Assembly: GCA_964435115.1 (NCBI GenBank)
Contig: CAYSYM010000014.1
Coordinates: 1 to 64,000 of the forward strand
DNA from: CAYSYM01 sp964435115
GTDB lineage: Bacteria > Chloroflexota > UBA6077 > CF-72
Direction of reading: 5' to 3'
Length of the DNA stretch: 64,000 bases
Under the pieces are notes generated by a model. It was not told where the DNA came from. It saw only the letters and a program-made list of their open reading frames with translations, and searched no databases. The position numbers and the translations under genes are program-made. This document shows positions 52,385 to 61,859 of this stretch, piece after piece. Numbering within the stretch: the first letter of the stretch is position 1; every line of letters begins with the position of its first letter.

Positions 52385-54274
52385 ATGTGCGGGATAGCCG
52401 GCATCTTCCGCTTCGGCGCGCCCTCGCTCGCCCCTGACGACGGGCCCACGCTGGGACGGATGATGCAGGTCCTCCGCCACCGCGGGCCGGACGCGCAGGG
52501 CTCGGTCCTCGAGGGCAGCTGCGCGCTCGGCAACCTGCGGCTGAGCATCCTGGACCTGAGCCCAGCCGGCAACCAGCCGATGGCGAGCGAGGACGGACGC
52601 CTGTGGCTGATCCACAACGGCGAAATCTATAACTACCTGGAGCTGCGTGAGGAGCTGTGCGCACGCGGCGCGATCTTCCGCGGCGGCAGCGACACCGAGG
52701 TGCTGCTGAAGGCGTACGAGGCCTGGGGCGACGCGTGCGTGACGCGCCTCGTGGGGATGTGGGCGTTCGCTCTCTTCGACACCCGGCAGCGCCGGCTGCT
52801 CCTCTCGCGCGACCGCTTCGGCATCAAGCCGCTCTACTACCTGCAGACGCCGACCACCGTCGCCTTCGCCTCCGAGATCAAGGCGCTGCTCGAGTTCATG
52901 CGTGCCGACGGCGTCCCGGTGCGGCCGAAGACGGCGAGCATCGCCACCTACGTCGGGACGGGGCTGGTGGACGGGCTTGAGGAAACCTTCTTCGAGGGCG
53001 TCTTCCGCTTCCCGGCTGCCAGCAGCGCGGTGTGCACTCTGGCCAGTGGCGGGCTGCGGTTCGCTCCCTACTGGTCGCTGCCGGACGCCGCCCGGGAGCG
53101 GAGCGCCGCGCTCGGGGGGCTCTCCGAGCGCCAGGTGGCCGCCCGGGTCCACGACGAGCTGGGCGACGCGGTGCGCCTTCACCTGCGGAGCGACGTGCCG
53201 GTGGGCGTGAACCTGAGCGGCGGACTGGATTCGAGCACGGTGGTGGGCCTGGCTGCCGCGCACGTGGAACAGGTCCGCACCTTCACGATCCACTTCCAGG
53301 GCGAGCGGTTCGACGAGCGCCCCTACGCCGAGCGGGTGATCCACGCCTTTCGCGCCGCGGCGTCGTTTCGGCCGGGCGATCCGGAGGAGTTGCTGCCCAC
53401 GCTGGACCGGGTGGCCTGGCACCTGGACGAGCCCGCGCTGAGCCCGTCCGTCTACGCCCACTGGCTCGCCATGCAGCTCGCGAGCCAGCACGTGAAGGTG
53501 GTCCTGGACGGCCAGGGTGGTGATGAGGTCTTTGGCGGCTACACCCCGTACTACACGCAGTATCTTTACCAGCTCGCCCGGTCCGGGAACGTCGCACGTT
53601 TCGCGCGGGAGGCGCTCGGTCTGGCTGGCGTCCAGGGCGCGGCCGTGGCCCGGAGCGCCGCGCGCAACGCCGTGGCCATGGTGGCCAGGCCGCCAGCGCG
53701 GAACGGCCCGGTGGCCGCCCCGGACGCGGCGCTCCTGCGGCCGGAGCTGCGGCCCGAGGTCGACGCTCGCTCCAATGAGTGGCGCCTGTGGCCGCCCCTC
53801 TTCACCGACTGGCTGAACACCGTCCTGTACTGGGAGCTGCGCACGAACCGGCTACCCGCACTCCTGCGGTACGAGGACCGACTGAGCATGGCCTTCTCCA
53901 TCGAGTCGCGCGTCCCCCTGCTGGACCACCGCGTCGTCGAGCTGAGCTTCGCACTGCCCGCGGCCTGGAAGATCCGCAACGGCTGGTCGAAGTGGGTTCT
54001 CCGCCGGGCGGTCGAAGACCTCCTGCCACCGGAGATCGTGTGGCGGCGGGACAAGATGGGCTTCCCGCTCCCCCTCCGCCACTGGCTGCGGAACGGTCTC
54101 ATGCGCCACGTCGACGACCTGCTGCTCACGTCCGGCCGTCGCTCGCTGGCGTACCTCGATCGCGAGGTGCTGCGGGAGACGATGGCGCAGCACGCGGACG
54201 GGCGAGCCGATCGGTCGGCGCTCATCTGGCGAGCGCTGAACCTGGAGGTCTGGCTGCGTGCCTTCGATCTCTAA
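52385..54274 (+). CDS. asnB: AsnB-type asparagine synthase (second copy)
   Basis: A 629-residue amidotransferase: glutaminase Cys2 in MCGIAGIF, IHNGEIYNYLELREEL, and the ATP pyrophosphatase loop LSGGLDSSTVVG in the synthetase domain, then LDGQGGDEVFGGYTPYY. Residues differ widely from the copy at 26880, so it is not a recent duplicate. As above, such enzymes in polysaccharide loci are candidates for amidating a sugar carboxylate, such as that made by the 6-dehydrogenase at 60232. It sits between the lyase and a GT4 gene and overlaps the latter by 17 bases. Confidence 0.85.
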   Translation: MCGIAGIFRFGAPSLAPDDGPTLGRMMQVLRHRGPDAQGSVLEGSCALGNLRLSILDLSPAGNQPMASEDGRLWLIHNGEIYNYLELREELCARGAIFRGGSDTEVLLKAYEAWGDACVTRLVGMWAFALFDTRQRRLLLSRDRFGIKPLYYLQTPTTVAFASEIKALLEFMRADGVPVRPKTASIATYVGTGLVDGLEETFFEGVFRFPAASSAVCTLASGGLRFAPYWSLPDAARERSAALGGLSERQVAARVHDELGDAVRLHLRSDVPVGVNLSGGLDSSTVVGLAAAHVEQVRTFTIHFQGERFDERPYAERVIHAFRAAASFRPGDPEELLPTLDRVAWHLDEPALSPSVYAHWLAMQLASQHVKVVLDGQGGDEVFGGYTPYYTQYLYQLARSGNVARFAREALGLAGVQGAAVARSAARNAVAMVARPPARNGPVAAPDAALLRPELRPEVDARSNEWRLWPPLFTDWLNTVLYWELRTNRLPALLRYEDRLSMAFSIESRVPLLDHRVVELSFALPAAWKIRNGWSKWVLRRAVEDLLPPEIVWRRDKMGFPLPLRHWLRNGLMRHVDDLLLTSGRRSLAYLDREVLRETMAQHADGRADRSALIWRALNLEVWLRAFDL

Positions 54275-55544
54275 CGGAGGACCTCTGGACTCGCGCTGCC
54301 TGCGGGTGCTCGTCGTCGCCCACAACGCGGTCGGGGTATCCAACCGAGCGCGAGCGGCCGCGCTGGCGCGCGCACCGGGGCTGGAGGTCACCCTGCTCAC
54401 GCCGGCGTGGTGGGACGAGGAAGGGCAACGGCTGCGAGTGACGCGGCCCGAGGGTGACGGCTACGCCTGGCACGTCGGGCGGACGCTGCTGACGGGCAAC
54501 GCGACGCGCTACATCTATGTCAGCCACCTGTTCGGGCTGGTGCGTCGCCTGCAGCCGGACGTGGTGGACGTGTTCGAGGAGCCACACAGCCTGGCGGCCG
54601 CGCAAACGGTGCTGGCGCGCGAGATCTTCGCTCCCCACGCGGCCCTGGTGTGCTACTCGGCGGTGAACCTGCACCAGGAATGGCGTCTGCCCTATCGCGT
54701 AGCCGAGCGCTATGTGCTGGGGCGCGCGGACGGCGCCTACGTCCCGAACGCTGACGTCCCGCCAGTCCTGCGGGCGAAGGGCATGCGGGCGCCCGTCGCC
54801 GAGATTCCACTCGGGGTGGACGTCGACCGCTTCGCCGGGGCGTCGCCGCTCCCCCTGGAGGCGCGCCTGGGCGGCGCGTCGCGGCCCTACGTCGGCTTCC
54901 TCGGGCGCTTGGAGCCGGTGAAGGGGGTGGACGTGCTGGTGGCGGCGGCCGGGCTGCTGCGGCAGGTGGGCACGGTCGTGCTGGCGGGAGACGGCGCGGA
55001 ACGGAACGCGCTGGAGCGCCAGGTCCAGCGGGCCGGGCTGGGCGAGCGGGTGCGCTTCCTGCCTCCGCTGCCGTTCGCCGAGGTCCCGGCGTTCCTCAAG
55101 GCGCTGGACGTACTGGTCTTGCCGTCTGTCACTCTCCCACCGCTGCACAAGGAGCAGTTCGGGCGGGTACTGGCCGAGGCGATGGCGGCGGGCGTCCCCG
55201 TCGTCGGCTCCTCGTCGGGCGCCATTCCGGAGGTCGTGGACGATGCCGGGCTGGTCGTGCGTGAGCGCGACGCCCGGGCGCTGGCGGACGCGCTCGATCG
55301 TCTGGTCGCCCACCCCGCGCTGCGCGCCGAGCTGGCGGCGCGGGGTCGGCGGCGGGCGGGCGAGCGTTTCGCCTGGCCGGTCGTGGCGCGCCGGACCGTC
55401 GAGCTGTACGAGGCCGCCGTGGCAGGACGCCACAGCAGGTGGTTGGCGGCTAGCGGGCGCGGCCGCCGGAGCGCGACCGGCAGGGTTCACACAAGGAAGG
55501 GGGTAGCGGGCGGGGGCCAGGGCCGAGAGGAGGTGCGGGGTTGA
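54258..55544 (+). CDS. Family 4 glycosyltransferase (GT-B)
   Basis: A 428-residue GT4: CLRVLVVAHNAVGVSNRARAAALARAPG at the N-domain, AVNLHQEWRLPYRVAERYVLGR, GFLGRLEPVKGVDVLVAAAG, LAGDGAERNALERQVQRAGL and an E-x7-E region FGRVLAEAMAAGVPVVGSSSGAIPEVV. GTG 54258 overlaps asnB. An Arg/Gly-rich C-terminal tail of about 35 residues looks like read-through beyond the fold. The stop overlaps the next start (TTGA). Confidence 0.8.
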   Translation: MPSISNGGPLDSRCLRVLVVAHNAVGVSNRARAAALARAPGLEVTLLTPAWWDEEGQRLRVTRPEGDGYAWHVGRTLLTGNATRYIYVSHLFGLVRRLQPDVVDVFEEPHSLAAAQTVLAREIFAPHAALVCYSAVNLHQEWRLPYRVAERYVLGRADGAYVPNADVPPVLRAKGMRAPVAEIPLGVDVDRFAGASPLPLEARLGGASRPYVGFLGRLEPVKGVDVLVAAAGLLRQVGTVVLAGDGAERNALERQVQRAGLGERVRFLPPLPFAEVPAFLKALDVLVLPSVTLPPLHKEQFGRVLAEAMAAGVPVVGSSSGAIPEVVDDAGLVVRERDARALADALDRLVAHPALRAELAARGRRRAGERFAWPVVARRTVELYEAAVAGRHSRWLAASGRGRRSATGRVHTRKGVAGGGQGREEVRG

Positions 55545-56470
55545 GAGTTGCCGTCGTCGGCGGAGCGGGCTTCATCGGGTCGAACCTCGTGGATGCGCTG
55601 GTCGAGCGTGGCGACGATGTGGTGGTCGTCGACAACCTCGCGACCGGCTTCCGCGAGAACGTGCCCCCCACGGCCCGGCTCGTCGAGCTGGACATCACGG
55701 AGCGGTCAGACGCGCTGAGAGATGCGCTCCAGGGGTGTGAGGTGGTCTTCCACCCGGCCGCGCTGGCGCGCGTACCGCGCTCCGTGGAGGACCCCATGGG
55801 CACGCACGAGGTGAACGTGACCGGCACCCTCCGCGTGCTCACGGCCGCGCGCGACGCCGGCGTGCGGCGCGTGGTCTACTCCTCCTCCTCCTCCGTCTAC
55901 GGGGACCAGTCCACGCTGCCGCTCACCGAGGACATGCCGCCCAACCCGCTGAACCCCTACGCCTGCCAGAAGCTGATGGGCGAGATCTACGCGCGCAACT
56001 TCCACCGCGTCTACGGACTCCAGACGGTCTGCCTGCGCTACTTCAACGTGTACGGGCCGCGCCAGGTCATGGAAGGCGCCTACCGCCTGGTGATCGGGAT
56101 CTTCCTCGACCAGCGGAAGCAGGGCGAGCCGCTCACGGTCCACGGCGACGGCGAGCAGACACGCGACTTCACCTGGGCGGGTGATGTGGTGCGGGCCAAC
56201 CTGCTCGCCGCCGAGTCGCCCAGCGTGGGCGCCGGCGAGGCGATCAACGTCGGGTCCGGGCACGAGGTCTCGATCAACCGGATCGCGGCGCTGATCGGTG
56301 GTCCGGTGGTCCACACCCCTCCGCGCGGCTTCGACGAACGGTTCAAACGCGCCGGGGTCGAGCGCGCGCGGGCGCTGCTAGCGTGGGAGCCGACGATGCG
56401 GGTGGAAGAGGGGATCGGCCGCCTGCTGGACGCGGCCGGGCTGCCACGTCCGGCGGCCTCGGCCGTCTGA
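55541..56470 (+). CDS. NAD-dependent NDP-sugar epimerase (GalE/WbpP-like)
   Basis: A 309-residue extended SDR: VAVVGGAGFIGSNLVDALVERG (NAD GGxGFIG), SSSSSVYGDQSTLP (catalytic Ser), YACQKLMGEIYARNF (YxxxK) and RYFNVYGPRQ. It fits UDP-glucose 4-epimerase/UDP-GlcNAc C4-epimerase-like enzymes, length about 310. The TTG at 55541 is supported by GAGGAGGTG six bases upstream and overlaps the previous stop. The exact NDP-sugar is not determinable. Confidence 0.85.
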   Translation: MRVAVVGGAGFIGSNLVDALVERGDDVVVVDNLATGFRENVPPTARLVELDITERSDALRDALQGCEVVFHPAALARVPRSVEDPMGTHEVNVTGTLRVLTAARDAGVRRVVYSSSSSVYGDQSTLPLTEDMPPNPLNPYACQKLMGEIYARNFHRVYGLQTVCLRYFNVYGPRQVMEGAYRLVIGIFLDQRKQGEPLTVHGDGEQTRDFTWAGDVVRANLLAAESPSVGAGEAINVGSGHEVSINRIAALIGGPVVHTPPRGFDERFKRAGVERARALLAWEPTMRVEEGIGRLLDAAGLPRPAASAV

Positions 56471-56511
56471 GCGCGGCGCGCGCCGCCGTTCCACGCACTC
56501 GCCGCGAACAC

Positions 56512-57939
56512 GTGCCGGGCACCATCCTCTACGTCGCCCACTCGTTCCCCCCGGCCAGCGGGTCGGGTGCGAACCGGGCGCTCGCCTTCGCCCGGTACCT
56601 GCCGGTGTTCGGGTGGCGCCCCGTCGTCCTCACGCCGGGCGCCGCGTGGGCGGCGAACCGCGACGACGCGCTGGCGGCTGAGATCCCGCGCGGCCTCGCC
56701 GTGGACCGCACCGGGTCGTGGGAGCCCAGACCTCCCGGGCGACCAGTCCCCGCCGGTGGGCCGACCGTGCTGGCCGGTGGGCGCGGGGTGCTTGCAGAGC
56801 CGCAATGGGCTTCGTGTGCCGTCTTGAGGGGGCTCAGCACGTGGGCCGAGGAGTGGCATGGGTTCGCGCCGATGCGGTCGACGGGCTTCGCCGGCCTCAA
56901 GAGCCACGCCGCGCACGCCCGCCGCTTCCCGGACGCGCATCTCGGCTGGCTGCCGTTCGCCGTGCGGGCGGGGCTGCGCGCGGTTCGGGAGCACCGCGCC
57001 GCCGTGCTCTACTCGACCGCGGGCCCGTTCACCTGCCACCTGGTCGGCCTGGCCTTGCACCGGGCGACCGGGCGGCCGTGGGTGGCCGAGCTGCGCGATG
57101 GCTGGTACCGCTGGAACCAGGCTATCTTTCCCGACTACCCGTTCTGGCGGCACTGGATCGAGGGTCCGCTGGAGCGAGCCGTCGTGGAGAGCGCCGACCG
57201 CGTGGTCCTGGTGACCGACCAGATGGCGGAGGCGTTCCGGGCGCAGTACCGGCACCTGCCCGCGGCGCACTTCCAGACGATCCCGAATGGGTTCGACCCG
57301 AGCCAGTACGCCAGCCCGGGTGGCGCGCCTGCCCTGGAGGCGGCATTCGAGGTTCTGCACGCGGGCGCGCTGTACCGCGGACGCAGCATCGGGGCGTTCC
57401 TGGAAGCCGCAGGCCGGCTCGCCGCGGGTAACGTGGAGTTCGCCCGCCAGTTCCGGCTGCGCCTGGTCGGCAGCCTGGACGAGGGCACCCGGGCGGAGGT
57501 CGCCCGGCAGGTCGAGCGCCACGGGCTCGGCAGCCACGTCGCCTACTTCGGCTACCTGACGCACCGGGCGACGCTGGCAGCGCTGCGGAGCGCGAGCCTG
57601 CTCCTGCTCGTCGTGAACACGACCCCGGGGGCTGAGGCGACGGTGCCCGGCAAGCTGTTCGAGTACCTGGCCGCACGGCGGCCGATCCTGGCCATCGCTC
57701 CGCCGGGCGCCGAGGCGGCGGAGATCATCCGGCGCACGCGGGCCGGCTGGGTGGCGCCGGCGCACGACCCGGCGGGCATCCTCGATCGGCTGCGGGCGGC
57801 GTTCGACGCCCACCGGCAACGGACCGTGTTCGCGCCGCGGGGCGAGGAGGTGGCCCGCTACGACCGTCGCCGTCTCGCGTGCGACCTCGCCAGGCTGCTG
57901 GACGACGTCCAGGCCGAAGCCGGGCCGAGCGATCCATGA
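56512..57939 (+). CDS. Glycosyltransferase-like GT-B protein
   Basis: A 475-residue protein: TILYVAHSFPPASGSGANRALAFARYL, GRPWVAELRDGWYRW, VDQ-like VVLVTDQMAEAFRAQY, TIPNGFDPSQY and VPGKLFEYLAARRPILAIAPPGAEAAEII, placing it in the GT4-type (TPExS-family-like) transferases found in EPS loci. GTG 56512 is chosen over an upstream extension lacking conservation. It is followed by two further GT4 genes with ATGA/GTGA overlaps. Confidence 0.75.
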   Translation: MPGTILYVAHSFPPASGSGANRALAFARYLPVFGWRPVVLTPGAAWAANRDDALAAEIPRGLAVDRTGSWEPRPPGRPVPAGGPTVLAGGRGVLAEPQWASCAVLRGLSTWAEEWHGFAPMRSTGFAGLKSHAAHARRFPDAHLGWLPFAVRAGLRAVREHRAAVLYSTAGPFTCHLVGLALHRATGRPWVAELRDGWYRWNQAIFPDYPFWRHWIEGPLERAVVESADRVVLVTDQMAEAFRAQYRHLPAAHFQTIPNGFDPSQYASPGGAPALEAAFEVLHAGALYRGRSIGAFLEAAGRLAAGNVEFARQFRLRLVGSLDEGTRAEVARQVERHGLGSHVAYFGYLTHRATLAALRSASLLLLVVNTTPGAEATVPGKLFEYLAARRPILAIAPPGAEAAEIIRRTRAGWVAPAHDPAGILDRLRAAFDAHRQRTVFAPRGEEVARYDRRRLACDLARLLDDVQAEAGPSDP

Positions 57940-59060
57940 GCGCCCACGGCCGGCTCCGGGTCGGCTTCGACGGCCGCGACCTGCTGCGCAAGCGGACGGG
58001 GGTGGTGAACTACGCCGTCCAGCTCGCGCGGCACCTGGCCTGCCGCGGGGATGCCGAGCTTGTCGTCTACGCCGACGCGTTCGACGACCCGGCCGCTCGG
58101 CCGCCGGACGGGGTGCCGCTGCACCGGCTGGCCGCGCCGCCGGTGGTGTGGAAGCACCTGGCCCTCCCGCTGGCGCTGCTACGCGACCGGGTCCACCTGT
58201 TCCATTCCCCCACCGGCACGCTGCCGCTCTGGAGCCCGACCAGGCAGGTGGTGACGATCCACGACCTGTTCGCCGAGATCGAGCCTGGCTGGTTCCCGCC
58301 GCGGGTGGCGCTCCAGCTCCGGCAAGCCCAGCGCCGGGCAGCTCGCGTTGCGCGGGTGGCCATCGCGGTCTCGGAACGCACCCGCCTGGACGTCGTGGAG
58401 CGGTACGGGGTCGCCCCGGAGCGGGTGGTCGTGGTCCACAATGGCGTGGACCACGCTCGGTTCCGGCCCAGCGTGGACGCCGCGCGCCTCGAGGCAGTCG
58501 TGGCCCGCTACGGGCTCGTTCGGCCGTTCATCCTGTGCGTCGGCTCGCTCATGCCGTGGCGCAACGCGCCGCGCCTCCTGGGCGCCGTGGCAGCGCTCCG
58601 CCAGCGCCGCGGATTGCCGCACCAGCTCCTCTTCGTCGGGCGCGACATCTGGGGGAGCGACCCCACAGCCGCGATCGCACGGGAGCGCGGATGGGGCGAC
58701 TGGGCGCGCTTCGCCGGCTACCTGGACGACGCCGACCTGCCAGCGCTGTACGCCGCCGCCGACGTGTTCGCCTACCCGTCGCTCTACGAAGGGTTCGGCA
58801 TTCCGCCCGTGGAAGCGATGGCTTGCGGGACGCCGGTCGTCGCCTCGATGGCCGGCGCGCTCCCCGAGATCCTCGGAGATGCGGCGATCCTGGTCGACCC
58901 GTTGGATGAAGCCGCCCTGGCCGAGGCGCTCTTCGCCGCGGCGGGGGACGCGCGCCTGCGCGCCGCGCTCCGCGAGCGCGGGCTGGCGCGCGCCGCGCGC
59001 TATCGCTGGGAGCGCAGCGCGGAAGAGACCCTCCGCGTGTACGCGACGGTGGCTGGGTGA
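57936..59060 (+). CDS. Family 4 glycosyltransferase (GT-B)
   Basis: A 374-residue GT4: [79 protein letters not shown], and the E-x7-E block [31 protein letters not shown], typical of mannosyltransferases acting on mannan-like chains (WbaZ-like). ATG 57936 overlaps the preceding stop by four bases. Donor sugar unknown. Confidence 0.9.
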   Translation: MSAHGRLRVGFDGRDLLRKRTGVVNYAVQLARHLACRGDAELVVYADAFDDPAARPPDGVPLHRLAAPPVVWKHLALPLALLRDRVHLFHSPTGTLPLWSPTRQVVTIHDLFAEIEPGWFPPRVALQLRQAQRRAARVARVAIAVSERTRLDVVERYGVAPERVVVVHNGVDHARFRPSVDAARLEAVVARYGLVRPFILCVGSLMPWRNAPRLLGAVAALRQRRGLPHQLLFVGRDIWGSDPTAAIARERGWGDWARFAGYLDDADLPALYAAADVFAYPSLYEGFGIPPVEAMACGTPVVASMAGALPEILGDAAILVDPLDEAALAEALFAAAGDARLRAALRERGLARAARYRWERSAEETLRVYATVAG

Positions 59061-60154
59061 AGGCGCTCTTCTACCTGCTCGACGGCGACACGAATGCCAG
59101 TAGCTACCGCCGCGCGCTGCAGTTCTTCCCGCGCTTGCGCGACTACGACATCGACGCGTCGGCGAGCCGCCCGGTGCCCCAGCCGGTCTACGAGCGGCTC
59201 GTCGAGCGTGGCCGGGCCGGGCCGCCTGGCAAGCTGGCCTTCTACGGCCTCTTCCTCGCCTCGCGCCTGGTCGACGTGCTCCGCGCCGGCCGGTACGACG
59301 TGGTGGTGGTCCAGCGCGACCTCTTCCCGTTCGGCCCGCCGGTCCTGGAGCGCCTGCTCCGCCGGCTGAACCCGCGGCTCGTGTTCGACACCGATGACGC
59401 CGTCTACCTGCGCCCCTCGTTCACGCCGGACACCGTCTTCCAGCGGCTGCGGCGGTTCGACAAGGTGGAAGAGGTGGTGCGCCACGCCCGGTGGGTGACT
59501 GTCGCGACGCAGCCCATCGCTGCCTGGGCGCGACGGTTCAGCGCCCACGTCACCGTGCTGCCGATGTCACTCGACCCAGCCCCCTATGAGGCCGCCCGAC
59601 GCGCAGCGGCGTCGCCCGGCGCGGGCTCGCCCGTCGTCATCGGCTGGACGGGCACAGCCGGCAGCGTGCAGTACCTCGAGGCGCTCGCCCCGGTCCTGCG
59701 CGACCTGGCACAGCGGTTGCCCGTCCTCGTCCGCGCGGTCTCCGGCGCCTCGGCAAACGTCCGGCTGCCGGGCGTGCCGCTCGACGCCCGCCCCTGGCGG
59801 CCCGGCACCTCCCTGCAGGACCTCGCCTCCTTCGATCTCGGCCTCGTGCCCCTCCGCGACGAGCCGTTCGAGCGCCAGAAGTTCCCGTTCAAGATGCTCG
59901 AGTACCTGGCGCTCGGCGTGCCGGCGGTCTGCTCCCGTCTCGGGTCGGTGGCCGACGTCATCACGGACGGCGAGAACGGCCTCCTGGCTGCCTCCGCCGA
60001 GGAGTGGCGGCAGCAGCTCGAGTGGCTCGTTGGCGACGCCAAGGCACGCCGCCGCCTGGGCGAGGCCGGCCGGCAGACGCTCTACGCGCGCTACACGCTG
60101 GATCACACGGCGCCGGCCCTCGCCGACGTGCTGCGCCGGGTGGCCGCCGAGTAG
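59057..60154 (+). CDS. Family 4-like glycosyltransferase
   Basis: A 365-residue GT-B protein that begins [43 protein letters not shown] and LVFDTDDAVYLR follow, a signature of a recurring bacterial GT4-like group. VVIGWTGTAGSVQYLEAL and the EPFERQKFPFKMLEYLALGVPAVCSRLG block support it. GTG start overlaps the previous stop. It ends the 45111-60154 run; the following gene is on the other strand. Confidence 0.8.
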   Translation: MKALFYLLDGDTNASSYRRALQFFPRLRDYDIDASASRPVPQPVYERLVERGRAGPPGKLAFYGLFLASRLVDVLRAGRYDVVVVQRDLFPFGPPVLERLLRRLNPRLVFDTDDAVYLRPSFTPDTVFQRLRRFDKVEEVVRHARWVTVATQPIAAWARRFSAHVTVLPMSLDPAPYEAARRAAASPGAGSPVVIGWTGTAGSVQYLEALAPVLRDLAQRLPVLVRAVSGASANVRLPGVPLDARPWRPGTSLQDLASFDLGLVPLRDEPFERQKFPFKMLEYLALGVPAVCSRLGSVADVITDGENGLLAASAEEWRQQLEWLVGDAKARRRLGEAGRQTLYARYTLDHTAPALADVLRRVAAE

Positions 60155-60231
60155 TTCCGGCAGGCCTCACGGATCCGCCGGGGCGCACGATGGCGGCGCT
60201 GCTGTCGCCTGGCAGACGAGGCGCGCCGCGC

Positions 60232-61581
60232 TCAGCCCACCGCGACGCGGCGCTCGACTGGCTGGCCCGGCACCCAGACGTTGACGACGTTCGGCCGTGT
60301 AGTGGGCTCCAGCCCAGAGCGCGTGTCGATGACGAGCGGCGCGTCCCGCAGGATCAGCTCGTAGTCGACGGACGAGTGGGGCGTCAGCAGCAGCACCGCG
60401 TCCGCGCTCTCTACCTCCGCCGTCGTCAGCGCCACCGATCGGGCGGTCTCCCCGAGCAGGGTGAGCGACGGGATGAGCGGGTCATGGTAGGCGGCGCGTG
60501 CGCCGCGGGCCAGCGCCTCTTCCATCACCCGGATGGCGGCCGACTCGCGGATGTCAGCGATGTCGGGCTTGTAGGTGATCCCGACGACGAGGATGGTGGC
60601 GCCGACGAGCGGCCTGCCCCGCGCTTCGAGCTCGCCTTCGAGCTTGTCCAGGATCAGGCCTGGCATCAGGCCGTTGACCCGGGTCGCCGCCTGGATCAGC
60701 TCCGTGCGCAAGCCGAGCTCGCGCGCGGCGGCCTGCAGGTAGAGCGGGACCACCGGGATGCAGTGGCCGCCAACGCCAGCGCTAGGGTAGTGCGGCATGA
60801 ACGCGAAGGGCTTGCTCTTCGCCGCCTCGATCACTTCCCACACGTTCACGCCCAGCCTGTCGCACAGCAGGGCCATCTCGTTCACAAAGCTGATGTTGAT
60901 GAACCGGAAGGTGTTCTCGACGAGCTTCGCCATCTCGGCTACCTCCGGGCTGCTGACCGGGATGACCGTGTCGATGAATGTCTCGTAAAAGCGGCAGCCG
61001 AGATGGGTGGCGTCTTCGGTAAGCCCGCCGACGAGCTTAGGCGTGTTCTTCACGCCGTAGCGCGTGTTGCCCGGGTCAATGCGCTCCGGTGCGAACGCCA
61101 GGTAGAAGTCCTGCGTCGCGCGCAGCCCACTGGCGCGCGCGAGCGCCAGCTCCAGCAGGCCGCGCGTCGTGCCCGGCGCGCAGGTGCTCTGGAGGACCAC
61201 CAGCATGCCCGCGTGCAGGTGCCCGCCGATCGTCGCGCCCGCTGAGGCCACGAAGCGCATGTCGGGCTCGCCCTCCGGCGTGAGCGGGGTGGGCACGCAG
61301 ATGATGGCGATGTCGGCGCTCGCGAGCACCCGGGAGTCGCCGTCGGCCCGCAGCCGTCTCGCGTCGCGCAGCGAGCGGACCTCCTCGTCCAGCACGTTCG
61401 ACACGGGGCTGCGGCCCTGGTTCACCGCGTTGACCTTGCTCGGATCGACGTCGTAGCCGATCACAGGGAACCCTGCGCGGGCGATCTCGACCGCCATCGG
61501 GAGGCCGGCGTACCCGAGTCCGACGATGACCACCACGGCCGTCCGCTCGCGGACCTTCCGCTCAAACTCGCTGGCGTTCAC
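60232..61581 (-). CDS. Nucleotide-sugar 6-dehydrogenase (UDP-glucose/GlcNAc/ManNAc type)
   Basis: A 449-residue enzyme of the UGD/WbpA/WecC family: VVVIVGLGYAGLPMAVEIARAG (NAD), ICVPTPLT, VLQSTCAPGTTRG, FAPERIDPGNT, AEMAKLVENTFRFINISFVNEMA, and the catalytic Cys motif GVGGHCIPVVPLYL. It oxidises an NDP-sugar C6 to a uronate. The VPTPLT and GGHCIP motifs favour UDP-N-acetylhexosamine dehydrogenases, but substrate is not certain. Start GTG 61581 has AAGGAG 8 bases upstream. It is divergent from the phosphoglycosyltransferase gene. Confidence 0.85.
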   Translation of the reverse strand: MNASEFERKVRERTAVVVIVGLGYAGLPMAVEIARAGFPVIGYDVDPSKVNAVNQGRSPVSNVLDEEVRSLRDARRLRADGDSRVLASADIAIICVPTPLTPEGEPDMRFVASAGATIGGHLHAGMLVVLQSTCAPGTTRGLLELALARASGLRATQDFYLAFAPERIDPGNTRYGVKNTPKLVGGLTEDATHLGCRFYETFIDTVIPVSSPEVAEMAKLVENTFRFINISFVNEMALLCDRLGVNVWEVIEAAKSKPFAFMPHYPSAGVGGHCIPVVPLYLQAAARELGLRTELIQAATRVNGLMPGLILDKLEGELEARGRPLVGATILVVGITYKPDIADIRESAAIRVMEEALARGARAAYHDPLIPSLTLLGETARSVALTTAEVESADAVLLLTPHSSVDYELILRDAPLVIDTRSGLEPTTRPNVVNVWVPGQPVERRVAVG

Positions 61582-61815
61582 TCAGCGCTCTCCTTCGCGC
61601 GTGTAACAGGGCGGTGGCGCACTCGTTCGCTTGCTCGGTGGGCAAGCCTCTCCCTGCCGCGGTAGGGCACCCGAAACGCCCGCTCGCCCCGTCCCGCGCC
61701 CGTTCGGAGGGCCGGATGTTGCGTCAGGCGTGCCGCGCGGCATTCTGGCAAGCGATCTCGGGCACCGTCAAGACCAGCAACGGCCGACCCGGCGGCCTGT
61801 CACACCGGTCCGCGA

Positions 61816-61844
61816 TTGACCGGCGCTGCCCAACGCCATAGCAT
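61816..61844 (+). promoter_or_regulatory. Sigma70-like promoter for the WecA-like fusion gene
   Basis: TTGACC (61816-61821), 17-base spacer, TAGCAT (61839-61844); the GTG at 61860 follows 15 bases later and has no ribosome site, so the leader would be about 8 bases. Confidence 0.6.
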
Positions 61845-61859
61845 GCAGAAGCTGCCGAC

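Noticed and set aside
60155..60231. Terminator between the convergent genes at 60154 and 60232
   Set aside because: Only a weak CCGGC/GCCGG pair with a long loop was found, not enough to call.
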